Source: Seriola aureovittata
Taxonomy: Eukaryota; Chordata; Actinopteri; Carangiformes; Carangidae
Length of the DNA stretch: 64,000 nt
Direction of reading: 5' to 3'
Assembly (NCBI RefSeq): GCF_021018895.1
Contig: NC_079378.1
Coordinates: 25,974,160-26,038,159, forward strand
Under the pieces are notes generated by a model. The model did not search any database, was not told where the DNA came from, and saw nothing but the letters and a program-made list of their open reading frames with translations. The position numbers and the translations under genes were made by a program. Of this stretch, positions 50,952 through 64,000 are shown piece after piece (the stretch's first letter is position 1; each line of letters opens with the position of its first letter).

Positions 50952-52009
50952 GCACATAGCCTACATATACTCATGCACATTCTCACCCACACAAATATGC
51001 TTGCATGCAAAATATGTGTTGACACCTTGATTCTGTAGACACAAGCACACATGTGCACATACAGCACCTCTGGACAAAATGTATAAATATCTACCTCCAT
51101 CCAACACTGCAATGTGATACCGCATGCGATGTTCTGTAGTTGCTATTTTTAAATGTTTCATGTAATTGTATTTACTGTAAGCTCTGTTAGTCTGCAGTGT
51201 GTGTAGGAATTTGCAGCCCAAAATGTACAATGTAGACATTGAGAGGTTAATTTATGATGCTGGTACAGAGGTAACGAGAGCTGAGGACACTGAAGTCTGA
51301 GGGAGGTTTCCAAGGTCAGTTTCTGAGGTGTAGCTACACACACGTAAGAAGAGTTATCGAGGCTCCTGTGATTCATTCTTGGCCTAAAGGACTTCCTCTT
51401 ATTAGGTAATTTAGTTCAGACTTATGGTTGAAGGTGATAATAGCTTGAGGAAAACAGATAAAGACTGAGACATATACCATAATTAGAGGGTTAATTATGT
51501 TTATATTACCTTTTGATGGTGCTCAAATTCTCACTGACTAGCCTCGCTCGCTCACCCACCCACTCTACTCAAATTTCTTGTTTTGTCTGTATCCCACTTC
51601 CTATCTGCTGCTCCCACACACCCCGTTTCTCAATATGTTGCCCACAGCTGCTTCTGTCTGAAAACTGTCCAGCTAATTAACTGGTGGGTCTGTGGTCGTA
51701 ATAAGAATCATGACAGCAGATGAACAATACATCTGCTACTCTTAAATTTTTCTAATGACACTGGGTCCTGTTTGGGCCTCACTTCACCTCTCCATCCACC
51801 CAGGGACTGTACAGCCTCTAAACAAGGCTGTAACCTATTCCTTTGACTTTGGTTTACACATGGTGAGCTGTTATTACATTTTCAATCTGCAGTGGCTGTG
51901 GTTAAATGTCACCTTAACTGTACAAAAAGTAACCCTCAATAACTAATCGTTGGTTTCTACTAGTACTGGTTAATCACAGATGTTACAGATACACATACAC
52001 AATCACTCA

Positions 52010-52076
<67 letters not shown>
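52010..52076. repeat. (TA)n-(CA)n compound microsatellite
   Basis: TA tract at 52010-52033, then GTA, then CA tract to 52076. Confidence 0.95.
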
Positions 52077-52080
<4 letters not shown>

Positions 52081-53724
52081 GAGGCCCAATCTGTAATGGT
52101 GTATAAACACAAAAGCAAAACAAGTCTATATGTTATGTATGTAATTTATGGGAAGCACAGAAACAAATATACCACTCATTTAAATAATATTAATATTAAT
52201 ATAACATAATTATAATTAATACCGATTGGGCCTTTTTAAGAGATAAATAATGATAACGATTCATACTGCTGTTTAAATTTAAAACGTGCACATTCAGATA
52301 TAAAGTAAAAAAGACAGGGGTTAAAAACACAAAAAATTTATTGACATTTAAACATGGACAATATTCATGTGAAAATAATTGAAAATAAAAGATTAGTAGA
52401 TTAACTGAGATCAGTGATGTCCTCACAGACTGAGGTAGTTCTTGTTTATGCAGTCTGATTATTAATTATAATTATTAACACATTTAAAACATGATTCCCA
52501 TAGAGTAGCGGTTGCCCTGGTAACTCTTGAGATAACTACCATAGATAACAAGTTAATTACTGGACAAACCTTGTTAAACCAGTGATAATAAACGGCCAGG
52601 AGTGAGGTGCATGCTGGAGCTGGAGCTCTCACCTCCCTGGCCCTGGCTTCTTCTTCTCATATTAACACATGAACCTTTCTGCTGTGCTGAAGACACACAG
52701 AACATAAACAGACGCCAACGTCATCTCAAGGCACCTGCTATAAAGTGTTATTACACTGGGCTATAAAAATGCCTGGGAGCTTATGGTTGAATAAAAAATG
52801 GAAATGAATTAGCCAGTAAAGAACCAAGAGCAGTAGCTTTGGTTTCCAAGTACTGACCAGTTCTTGATGAGTAACTATAATGAAGGCTTAATGCATGAAG
52901 ATGGAACTGGTAAAAACGTGCTGTTAGGCTCGTGCTGATGTACCTTAAATGTGTTTAAATGTAAAGACCCAGCTGATTGATCCATGTGGCTGAAGCAGCT
53001 GGTATAAAGAGAGACTGTTCAATATCGGCATCTATACACCAGGTCTGCTTCTCCTGAAAGACAATTATTTTAACATCCAGGCCAAATTTTTGAAGTTGTG
53101 ACCTTGACTCTTGTAGGTTATAAAAACATTTTACTCACTAAATGAATTGGCTATAAATTAATATCTCACAATACAGCGGCCTTAAAACAAGCAGCCAGAG
53201 CAGTATGATCAAGATTAGAGGCTCATGTAATTGAGTGTAATTGTTTGTTGTCAACACACACAGCAAATGATTTTCAGTTGACAATCTACCATCAACATTA
53301 TGAGCTGTAAATACCTGCCACCTTTTTATTAGGCTGGAAGCATAAAAATGAATCTCTTCTTGATGATTGCAGGTTTTCAAACAGGAGCTGAGATTAGACA
53401 TAATTCACCCAAGACTTTTTATTATTCCAAGATGTGATAGTTGCTCTGAACTATTTTAGGCTTATATTCATGTTTCTTTTGGATTATTTTAAATAACTTT
53501 AGATTTTGTTTGACAAAATGTGAATACTTTAGTGGTAGGTTTAAAACCAGCCTTTCAAGGTTTGTCTCCCTCTCAAAATGTGTGTGTTTATATTCAGTAT
53601 TTATATATATATATCTCCCGGTGTGCGTCTCTCTGTGTGCTTGTACAATATCACATTTGTATGTAATATATACATAATTTCTAGTTCTCTCATCTCTTTT
53701 GAATCTCTTTCCTCTCTATCAAAG

Positions 53725-53799
53725 GTTACCCTAATATTGTGGCAACGTACGGCCGCGGATACACTGGATTCGCACCAAGCTACAGCTACCAGTTCCCTG
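53725..53799 (+). CDS. msi2: msi2 coding exon: tyrosine-rich C-terminal linker
   Basis: This 75-base exon has a TTTCCTCTCTATCAAAG acceptor ending at 53724 and a GTGAGT donor from 53800. With the A carried from the previous exon it reads [15 protein letters not shown] then [10 protein letters not shown], and ends with the first G of another split codon (glycine expected). It aligns throughout with the MSI2 segment that in mammals (from memory) reads [26 protein letters not shown]. The split codon is AGT (Ser) here where mammals have Gly, because the previous exon ends in A. The segment lies between RRM2 and the alanine-rich region, in the disordered C-terminal half. The next exon (FPAAAYGP-like) was not seen before the window end. 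Confidence 0.95.
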
Positions 53800-54663
53800 G
53801 TGAGTTAAAGGCTTTCTTAAAATATCAGTGTTGCAACTGATTTCTGTTCTGCACCCTGAAGCAGCACAATCAGACACACATGCTCAAACACCAACACACA
53901 CACACACACACAGACACACACACAGACGCTCATCCATATACACGTCAGTCATCAAGTAATCTTCAGGGTTATAAGTATGTTACGTGTGTGGATTTTTAAA
54001 CTAGGTTTTGAAAGCTAACGTGTAGTGAAGTAAATTGCTTACTCCTTTTTATCCCATACTTGAACATGACCATGACCACATGTCTAAAATGTGGAAAGTT
54101 CCTCGTCTTCCGTGGCCCAATGTATGCAAATTCATCTGTCGAGAAGCGGAAAAATAAGCAGCGCTTTGTGTAGGCAGATTTTTAAAATGGTGGTTCTTAG
54201 AATGGAAAATGAATGAAGTCATTTTCTGCATTAAAAGTGTTGACTCAGAGTGCCGGCCACTTTAATGGGAGTCCAAATCGGAGGCGTGCAGTCTGGAGGT
54301 GAGCAGCTGCACCTGTCTGCTGTGACAGGGGCCTGTGGCTCCGAGGGGCCTCACTTAGACAGGCGTCCTGTCAATTTCATGCTTTATTTAGGGACTTTAC
54401 ACATACTTTGTTTTGCCGTGCCAGACATCATTCCTTCCACTGATAAGACGGAATAGGAAATATCTGACAGCGGCTCAGATCTCTGTAATATCTTTGTGAA
54501 ATAGATTCAGGAATGGTAAGACAGGAGGTCCAGCTGTGACCACCTGCAGATCAGACATATGCTGGATTTATACTTGACCACAACATTATTTGACAGAAAA
54601 AAGGGAATAGCAGCTTCTCATCAATGTGGGTGAACACGAAAAGCATACAAATGTTTTGTCGGG

Positions 54664-54683
54664 TTTTTTTTTTTTTTTTTTTT
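54664..54683. repeat. poly(T) run
   Basis: About twenty T after GTCGGG. No SINE body was recognised. Confidence 0.9.
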
Positions 54684-57600
54684 ATGGCATCATTTACTGA
54701 TTGACACAAATGTGAGTCAGAAGACCGGGAATGTGAAGGAGTGTTTTTGTGTGTGGCATACATCTGAGACGACATTTAGAATCAACCAGAATGAGTGTTT
54801 TTCGATTCCTTCATGTTCTGTTAAAGCACCGAAAACATCTGTAAGCTTGGTTCTACAAAAAGAGAGAGAGACCAGAGATTACAGGGAAAGAAGTGATCAG
54901 TATAAGTAACTCTAGTTAAACATGGATTTTCAAAATGTTTACTATTTACAACAAATTAAAGGATATCACCTTCCCCGAGGCAGAATGTATGATCCTGTCC
55001 ATGTTAAACTCAATTTAAAGAGTTTGATAAAGCTGTATGATTAAAACAGCCTCCTCTGGGCTAGCTCAACTCTTGACAGGGTAATTGGAATTTTTAATGT
55101 ATGAATCAAACTCCCTGTCCAAATTAAATAACCTCAGGCCAAATATTGACTAGTGTCCTTCCTTACTAAGATGTGGAAGGCATCTTCAATTTCAGATCAA
55201 AGGCTTTTTTCCCACTGTACACAACCTCGCTGAAACACTATAAATAAATGGAGCTGGGACTAAGTCGGCTCGATCCGAGAGGTGTAAATTGTGGGCAGCA
55301 TTTCAAGGCTTTTTTTTATTCCCAGTAAACCTCATGGGTCCACTGTTAACAGAAAAAAAAGTGGTTAGGTGATTGCTCAATTGTCAGGATAAAACAGTGA
55401 TAAAGCATTGATCAGTGATGAAACACTGAATTAAGTGCAAAAACTCAATAAGACATACGGAGAAACCAGAGCTGACATCCCTGTGGCTGAAACACAGTTC
55501 AAGTAGAAAACAGAATCTGAAAGAGACGTGAAATACACAGAAGCTGAGTTAAAAAAAAAAAAAAAGCTTTCAGTGCAGCCAGTTTGACTCAAATCTGACA
55601 CCAGCTCAACAGCTGTTAAACTGAATCTGACAATTTAGCTGTCTGGTCCTTGTGGCACTCCCAATTAATTTCAACATGTGTTTGATATTGATCACACACA
55701 GTATTTTTCTGTGTCGTATTTGTATGCCGTGAGTTGCTTACAGAATTATTCCATCAGAGCCTTGGCATCATTACTATTTAATGCACTTAGAGACCTTCAC
55801 ATATTACTGATGGAAATCACATCATCCTCTATTTGTCAAACTAAACTTGTCCGTGGCAGTGAGCGTCATCACAGCAAAGCCCCACTGAGCAAACTTATTT
55901 ACATGTTTTCAGTGGTATCTATGAGAACTGGTAGTTACTAAACATCTATGTGTTTATCTGTCTCAGAGTGATGTAGTTCTGTAAATGTACCTGTTGTAAA
56001 GTGTTTGTGTCTCAAACCCATTACACCCTTATGAGACGTCTGCTTCACATTCACATTACTCAAACTATGAAATCATTAAACTGAGTTTCTGTTGCACTTC
56101 TAGCACAGAAAGTCAGTTTATAACAAGAGCGTGAATTGGTCTCTGCACAAATGTTACTCAGTCGTTTTAATTGGATTGTTGAGGCTTTTCAGAACACATT
56201 GATACTGGACAGAAAGAAGACTGTGGGAGAGAAGTGTTTGATAGAGATGGCCTCTCTTGATTTTTTTTTGTTTAATATGCTGTAATCATGCACTGCAGCA
56301 TTATGCTAAAACTGAAGTTCTGTTGAATTTGAAGATGATGCTGCATCCTGCATGTGTAGTGACAATCAAGAAGACGCAGTTTTTACCTTTACCTGAGAAT
56401 TATAGATAAGCCGGTGTGACACATGATTAGCAGCAACTCTTTCTTTGTTTCTATCCATCAGAGCTTTTCTTTGTGATAAAGCTATAACTACCTGATTGTT
56501 TATATGTTTGAGTGACATATTTTCTTCAGCTAAAGTTCTTTTGTTTGGTAGTGGGTTAGACTTTTCCATGAGGCTCGTAACACATTGATACACCCTGACA
56601 TGTGGCAGTCATCCCTGTCTGATCCCAACATTTTCTCAGACTGTGCTAATGCACATACATGACTTTGATCCAGGCTGTGGCTTTGTCAGTGTCAGATAAA
56701 AGCTGAGGGGACTGTAATGTATGCATGTGATATGTGAGTGTTGTCATGTTGTTTTCTGTGTGGATGTAAACATCCCTGCTGTTTAAGATGTGCTGAGGTT
56801 GTTACTGCCTTTACCTTCAAATAACACTGGCCCCACCAGACTGGTGTTGTTGTGCTGCTGTCACCACGTGATTTCAAAAGGAAATAATGCTAATATCTCT
56901 GACTCCCTCAGTCTTGACTTGTAGCTGAATTTCCATATTTATTTTCAGTCCCTGAACTAACCTCACTTTGAATTGAATTTTTGCTTTCACCAAAGTCCTT
57001 TGCGTGCGCACCCAGGACATGCTCTGGGGCAAGGCTCTGATAACCTCTAGTTCAAATCCAAACATTTTCATCACTGAGGTCCCATCCTACACTAGCATGT
57101 TGCTAAAGGGGTCAGTTTACCCAGACTGCAACTGCAGTGGCATAGTTAGGTCTTTACCAGCTAACAGGCCATCACATATGTTAAAGGCAACAAAACCTGA
57201 AATCTGGCGACCTGGAGCATCACTTGACTCATCATCAGCAGTGCTGCCACCACCCGTTCACTTCCTGTCCAGTCCTCATGCTAACAGCCATGCACCGAGC
57301 ATTTAGGACACAGAATGCAGGACAATCTCTTCTTCCCCTACTGGCTCATTTAGGTAACACCTGCAGTCAACAAATCAAAATGATAAATAACAACCTTGAG
57401 GCCATGACACAAACCAGAACATTTTCTAACTCACACCTTCTGGTGTTCAGCCGTGAGGATCATTGTGCTTTTATTTGGGTTTAGGTTTTGCAGCCTCTCA
57501 GATGTGAGCTGTCACAACACACACTTAAAAATAAAGTTGTAATCAGAGAAAGATTCCATTCAGCAAGTGAGAAAATCTGTTTATTTTCAGTTTAACCTTT

Positions 57601-59751
57601 AACGGCTTCTGCACTTTCACTACCTCCATCCTGATGCATTAATAAATACACTTTTATAGTGAGAAGACAACATTGGCAGGTATCCTCTGCAACTCTGTCA
57701 GTTGGCTTTAAAGTGATGTCAGGGTGGTACATATCTGTGAGTGTAGGTATCAGTATCACAGGCCGAGCTTCCGTGGGTAGTTGACATGTCAGTCGTGTAG
57801 CTTCAGTTTATTTTCAGACCGCTGTATGAACAAAGCTTAAATAAGGACTTATTGTTTATGTGATTTAAACTGACAAAGTTTCATTCTTCAACCACATACA
57901 TTATCATTCGTACTCTATCACTCGGCCCATGAATGAGGTAAGTAATAATGTTCTCTATATGGCAGATGAAGCAAGAATCAGAGTATGAGAATGCAGCATT
58001 AGGGAAGTGGTCTTAAACGATCAGACTTCAGAGCGAACGTTTATCAGGCTACAAAGAGCAAACTGAAATTGAAATGATCTTTGAATTAAACTGAACTACA
58101 GAAGGACGTCACTTTGACTCTATCAGACATTAAAGAGCTCCCCACTCCCTTGGTACCTCAGTTAAAAACAGATTTTCAGATAGCTTCAAAAGGAGAGAAA
58201 CATTTCAAGTTTGGTTGAAATTAAGATTCTTAGGTTGTGGTAGTGGGAGTGAGGAATGTATCCGTCCTGTTCTTAGCTGACTCACTCTTCCTGCTGTACT
58301 GCATCTGGTACATTTATTTAATTAACCACAGTCTTTGCCACCTAGAGAGGAGCTACATCCATCTCACTCCTCCATATGTTTGTACCACGTCTGTTTTCTT
58401 CGTTCCATCTGAGCTGAGGTTATAAAGTACATGAGTGCACAAAGAGATCAAACCCACAGGATAAAAACATGTTTTTCTTTACACTCTTATAAGTAGACAC
58501 CTAATGGATTAGATGGGCTGCTGTTTTCTTCTTATTTTAACCCAGAATGCAGCTGTGAATATGGCTAGCTGTGAAACTGTAATAGCAGGAGCTGACACGG
58601 CATAAGGAACATTACTGTACATTATTCTCGTTTTTATGCAGCAGTCTAATTAGCATTAGCTAGCTGATAAATGTGCTATTGTATTATTCAACTCGTAGCG
58701 CCCAGGGGAACATCCCAAGATGTGCTATATTCAAAGCATGAGGTGTCTCGTCTGGAGGACCTAACCTGATTAAGGCACTGAAGCCACATTCAAATAAGTA
58801 TCCTCTGTGATCAGAGCTTCACTGTGCATTGAACTGTTGTCTCACTTGTCTCAGATGACCTCAGGTTGAGACTGTATACAGTCACAGATTCTCTTGTTTA
58901 CTGTGGATATTAAAATGCAAATGCTGAGGAAGAAAATAGTTTTTAGCAATAAGTGTAAGTTTATGCACTGTAGTTTATGTACAGTGTAGTTTCTGCTAAT
59001 GGTGGCAGCAAATGTAGAAGAAATATGAATAGGTTTAAGAATGATAGGATGGTCTATTGTGTGCATGATGTATGCATGAATAAGAAGCTTGTCTGTGTGT
59101 GGAAAATGTAATTAAAAAAAAAGGAAATGGTGTATGCATGTGTGCATAATGCATGTGAATAAGCTGCAGAAGTGAACATCAAAAGCAGGGATACACCCCT
59201 CATACATTCATATTGTACTTTCTATTGTTAACCAGTCTTGTATCAGTTCCTTTCATTACACACACATGAGTGCACAGTTGAACGCACACACACACAACAC
59301 ACAGAGAAAAGGGCGTCTTCATAGAAAGACTGAAGTTCAGGACTCTCTCCCATTTTCTTGTGTGACTTGCTGCCTCCACAGCCGTGCCCTCAGAGCCTCC
59401 CCTGGCATAAATGACCATTATGGCTCCATTAGGGCTGCTACTAGGAGGTCATTATGCTACACTGAAAAACCAGGGATGAAGATGTTAGTGGGGTCCCATC
59501 AGGGGAGAGACACAGACTGAGTGAGAGAAAGACATAACACTCAGTCATCCAGCTACTCCAGATGTCATGACAGACAAACAGCAGTTCAGGTCCAGTGAGT
59601 CAGACTCTTAAGTAGTAAAAGAATGGAGGACAAGGAAGATGAAGGAGGGAGAGGGCAACGGTAAGTGCAGCGAGGATGCAATGAGAACAGAGGGGTGGGT
59701 AATGTTAGGTTACCAGTTATCTACTAACACTAAAGAGATGGGTGATGGCTG

Positions 59752-59758
59752 AGTGTGT

Positions 59759-59828
<70 letters not shown>

Positions 59829-59842
59829 GCGTGTGTGTGTGT
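59752..59842. repeat. (TG)n microsatellite
   Basis: TG tract with TATG and TGCG interruptions. Confidence 0.95.
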
Positions 59843-61408
59843 CTGTATAATTCTGTCACATGGTCGATGGCTCCACCAGTTCTTATAAAGTCAGAAACAA
59901 GGACTGTGTCAGAACAGATCTGCCAGAGAAACACTGTTGTTGCTCCATACAACTGTAAGTAACAGTAAAGAAGTCAAGGCTGCTGACCTTTTGACCCCCC
60001 AGAGCTGCTGACCTGTCCAACTGGTGTGATAGTTACTGCCCCTGAGGGCTGCATGCCCCAGGACACTGGGGCAGATCCAACCAAGCATATGATAAATGCA
60101 CCAGTGGTCACACGGGGCGTTTATCCTGAGACATCATTTAGCCTTACAGGGTTTAGCAACTGTCGGCTGTGGGGAGATGGAGATGTGTTGACATGGAGTA
60201 TATAGAGCTTTGAACAAAGATGGATTCTGGAGGGTCAGTGGCCCAAGACAGAGTAGATGGTTTCATCGTGTTCACAGCAGATCAATCGGGTCCTGGTTGA
60301 GTCCATGTGGTCTGTGTTTTACTCTCATCCACAACCACCTTTCTCTGTAACATAGAACGTTTTTATGCAAGAGGATATTCTGAAAGAGAAAGTCGAATCC
60401 AGAGAAGTCGAGCCAAGCAATGTCTTCATTACTTTTTTTTTCTTTTTTGGTTTTTAGATGAGCCACACAATTCCAAACAAAAGTTGTGACGAGCAACCAG
60501 AGGATAAATCTCTGATACAGATTAAAAGTGATCACAATGACTATTTTAACATGATGTTAATGCCGCTCGTCGCCTCCAGTGGCTCCTTTTCATATTAAAA
60601 GCCCTCAGGCACAGAAGACTTTGACTGTGACAGTTCATCACAGTGTTGGAATCAAAGACAAACTGAAACTGTATTTACATCAAGCTGGAGTCAGACTCTC
60701 GGAGCTCTGCTCCATTCATGTCAACATCATGACTGGTACTAATCTAGTACTAATTAAAACTGTGACGACTTCTTTTCAAACTCTCTGTCCAGTGAAACTG
60801 GACTCTTGCTGTAGTTCATTACCTCCTGTGTGGATTATAATGTAGTTTGGGACAACAAGCACAGTCATTATCAAAATTCACATATTTAATATTTCCCATG
60901 TCAGTACACTTCTTGGCTGCAGTTCTGGAGCAGGTGGAGAAAGTCAGTGGCCTGAGGCTGATGAGGATCTTACCTGTGTCATGGGTCCATGCAACATTGT
61001 CCTCCATGAGACGGATCCCACTGTTTGTGTCTTTACTGCACTCATGAGACGTGGCAGAGGCGCACGCAGCAGCGCTGTTGGTAGAAGAGGTTTGTATCGA
61101 ACTACAGTTACACAGCAGATTGTCCCTCAGATCCTGTGACCATCTCTCTATAAGCTGGGTGAGCTGTGACCCCAGCAAGTGGTCCCACAGGCCAGAGTGA
61201 GAGGTACAGGGCTGGAAGCAGATGGCCCTCCTGATGCCACACTGACTCACAGATTGGCTTTAATTGCCAAGGCTGATCATTTGCCCAATGAGTCTGTGGA
61301 GGCCGGGGCACTCCATGAGTCGCAGGCCTTAAAATAGGGCCTGACGAGGAGCGTTGTGATCTCATACGCTCGAACGACCATGCACAGCACATCTTCTCTC
61401 ACACACTC

Positions 61409-61410
<2 letters not shown>

Positions 61411-61465
<55 letters not shown>
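61411..61465. repeat. (AC)n microsatellite
   Basis: About 27 AC units. Confidence 0.95.
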
Positions 61466-61467
<2 letters not shown>

Positions 61468-61608
61468 CATAAAACTGACAAAATCAAAGACTCTTCAAGG
61501 CTGCCTATGAAGGCAAAAGAGGTGGAGAGACTTTACCAGGGGCCTCTCTCTGCTCTCCTGTCTGCCTCTCTGACTCACTGTCTCCACAGCAATGCTGACT
61601 ACACATGT

Positions 61609-61615
61609 ACACACA

Positions 61616-61667
<52 letters not shown>
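61609..61667. repeat. (AC)n microsatellite
   Basis: AC tract with an ACCC interruption near 61618. It lies about 140 bases from the previous AC tract. Confidence 0.95.
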
Positions 61668-61668
<1 letters not shown>

Positions 61669-64000
61669 CCCCAGGCCATGACTCCGTTCCCAGTGACAGC
61701 AGTGTGTGTGCTACTCTGACGTCAGCGGACCGCACAGTATGTCATGCCCCGTCTACTTCTGTATGTGCAGTCATAGAGCTACTGTTCCCAGATCAGCTTT
61801 GTTCTCTGTTAAGTGCCCTCACATATGCTCTATGTACATGTGTCTTGGTGTGAGCGGGGGACAATATAAGCTACCGCTGAACTGTCTGACTTCAGCAGGT
61901 GCAGTCTCCTCAGCACATCACAGGACAACTGGTTTTCTTTATCACTATCACTCTATCACTTTTCTGTGTAGATGCAGTGTTTACTGCTCTGTCTGCTCAC
62001 AGACATACAAATCAGGTCACGTGCACATGTACGTGCACCTCGTCGGATGTGTGTGTGCACCTGTCTCTACAAACACAGCTACTGCACTCTGACACAGCAG
62101 TGCTGAAAGGCTATTTCCTGAAAGTGGAAGAGAAGGCTCACCTCATTTGCCCAGGTCTTAACTCACCCTCGGACAGCAGATGCACTGAAGGTGAGGCACG
62201 GCAGGCACCAAACCCAAACTGGTTAGTTTTGAGATTCGTTCTTTCCTTCTTTCAGACTAGTGAACAGGATGCACATTGAGGTTTTTATTTAACTGCACTT
62301 TGAATTTGTATCTGTAGCTTTCACCTAAACTCACCACACCTTAGCATTCTGACACAACATGCAGTACTGGACTGGTCGTCTGCACCATGTCATCTCATGG
62401 TAAAGCTCTCTCTCCTGCACACTGTTGTCAGATCCAAACATGGTCATTTCCACTTCACAGACGCTTCTCTGTAAATTGTGGTTTCCAATAAAAATGTATG
62501 GAATTTTACAATTCATACCTTTAAGGGCTGTTTTTCACAAAATGACTTTTTTCTCACAGAAATCTTTCCAGGTTTATTCCTGTCTGTATTCTGAAGGATT
62601 TTATTGCGGGGTTTTCACATATATCATTCGTAGCCTAATTTATATAACATTTTATGCCTAAAAACATGGTGAAAATGGATGTTTTTATGGCTGTTGACAG
62701 CATTTTCTGAGTGAGTGAAAAGATATCCAAAATACCCTCAGTAACAAAATGAAACAAGAGATTTGAACCCTGGCTTCATCTAATCTCCACATTTATGGTC
62801 TGGAAATGTAAAAGAGTGCATATTTAATTAGCTAATGCCTCATTTGCATATTTAGACATAACATTTCTGAAAACTTGTTATACGAAAAATAATAGTCTTA
62901 ATGTAAGTAGAGAAGTGGGGAAGATTCATGGCGATATCTATTAGTTAAAATTTTGAGCCCATTCACCTTGAGTGTCTTGCCTGAAGCAGGCAAACAGTCT
63001 TCCATGGAGACCCACAGTCTGGGCTCCTGTGGTGGGGAAGATGAGCTGCTGTAAGAGGCAGAGCAGCAACGCTGAAGCTCATTATGTCTCAACTGTTGAG
63101 CTGCTGGTGGAGAAATGAAACTTGAGCTGCCAGCTGCCTCGTACATGTCTGCCACCTTTAGACACTGCTGACCAGCAGGAGAACAGAGCAGCAGCACAGA
63201 CACAGGCAGGCAGAGCAGTTCAATATGTGTGTCTGAGAGACCGGGCTCTTGTGTCTGCTGCCTGTTGTTTTGATGCCACCCACTGTTCGAGAGCTCCAGG
63301 CTCAGAGAGTCGGGTACTTGCTACGTCTTTACCCAGCCCCCCCACCACCACCACCACCTTCCTTTCTCTTTATCCGTCCATCCCTCCCTCCTGCTGACTG
63401 TGCTAATAGCGCTCTAGTTGCTCTCATCCCCTCTTTCCCTAGTGAAGGGACACATGGAAACACGTATAAACATGGATGCATGTTTTCATTATTACAGCAC
63501 ACAACCTTCTGCATGCCTCCCCTCTATGTGGAAACACTGTTTACAGCTGCGCTAATCAAGTGGAAGCCGGTGTTGCAGTGCTATTTTTGGGTCATGCCAC
63601 ATTTTACCCTAGTTGCCCCTGGTATCTAGAGCAGTGCTGGATTGTGTAACTGCAGTTCATGGAGCTGGCTGTAAGAGCTTGGCTTTAAAATCATGTTCAT
63701 GTAATAGTGTCTACAAAGCTGCTTCTTGTAATTATTATTGTTATTATTACCAACATGCATACATCTGATTTTATTTTCACTGTAAATGTATCATCTGCAA
63801 AAGCAAGTTGGACTCACACTGATCAGTGCAAATACACAAACAAATGTTTAAGTTGATGGTGAAATGACACTTAATGCTCTCACCTGAAAAAACCTGAAAT
63901 CACCCCCATTCGTCACTCGTCTGTCCCTGCACTGCCACCCTCACAACTGGGAGACAGGCATTAAAATGCATAAAAAATTAAGGCTGTTTACTTGGACACT

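Larger units (their letters stand above)
48337..53724 (+). other. msi2: msi2 intron (5,388 bases)
   Basis: GT-AG intron starting GTGAGT and ending TATCAAAG. It contains the TATC repeat at 48907-48999, the (CT)n at 50109-50161, an (AC)n at about 50910-50951 and the TA/CA compound repeat at 52010-52076. Non-repetitive AT-rich blocks at 48500-48760 and 49740-50045, with TAATTA/TTAAT motifs, are the best candidates for conserved non-coding elements but cannot be confirmed without alignment. Confidence 0.93.
53800..64000 (+). other. msi2: msi2 intron downstream of the last visible exon (incomplete)
   Basis: It starts with the GTGAGT donor at 53800 and runs to the window end. No exon resembling the next msi2 coding segment was found. 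It contains (TG)n at 59752-59842, (AC)n at 61411-61465 and 61609-61667, and poly(T)/poly(A) runs at 54664-54683 and 55550-55565. It also contains open frames without recognisable homology, such as the 143-codon minus-strand frame at 60819-61250. Confidence 0.8.

Noticed and set aside
57000..57062. GTTCAAATCC, a possible tRNA B box
   Set aside because: No A box or acceptor stem at the right distance.
60819..61250. 143-codon minus-strand frame with Cys-rich parts
   Set aside because: Not repetitive, but it matches no family I know and has no supporting signals. A protein search would settle it.
53800..64000. Search for the next msi2 exon (FPAAAYGP-like)
   Set aside because: No matching sequence with splice sites was found; the exon probably lies beyond the window.

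Overview
The window is 64 kb of teleost (probably spiny-rayed fish) nuclear DNA that lies almost entirely inside the introns of one large gene on the + strand. Three short coding exons, at 38643-38725, 48222-48336 and 53725-53799, join in phase into one peptide that I recognise as Musashi RNA-binding protein 2 (msi2; the a or b copy cannot be decided here). They encode the end of the second RNA-recognition motif, from inside its RNP1 octamer, followed by the proline/glycine/tyrosine-rich linker. The upstream exons (RRM1 and the first half of RRM2) and the downstream exons (alanine-rich C-terminus) were not found, so the gene is partial at both ends. The visible introns are at least 38.6 kb, 9.5 kb, 5.4 kb and at least 10.2 kb long.

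The fish assignment rests on three things: very dense long (CA)n/(TG)n microsatellites, an interspersed repeat at 33921-34267 of a type common in fish genomes, and DNA-transposon remnants of Tc1/mariner and CACTA-like type.

Layout. At 2111-5334 a 1612-bp unit occurs twice in tandem, with no difference found where compared, and is bounded by TG tracts. From 5.3 to 20 kb there is unremarkable intron with microsatellites, a purine-rich tract, a 750-bp pyrimidine-rich tract and a perfect 21-bp hairpin at 16343-16390. A 3.3-kb AT-rich element with CACTG termini occupies 20012-23333. From 23 to 38 kb there are long TG tracts, small inverted repeats and a nested retroelement insertion with a 13-bp target-site duplication (33908-34280). 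The first msi2 exon lies at 38.6 kb. Between it and the second exon sits a decayed Tc1/mariner transposase fragment (about 44065-44235, minus strand). The second exon is flanked by a UG-rich tract and a CA-rich tract. The third exon lies at 53.7 kb, and the rest is intron.

Many open frames of 60-400 codons exist, but they are low-complexity (CA/TG or CT tracts) or unrecognisable, and none is called as a gene. No rRNA, tRNA or CRISPR was seen. Reading was by eye without alignment, so conserved non-coding elements and old repeats are under-called.
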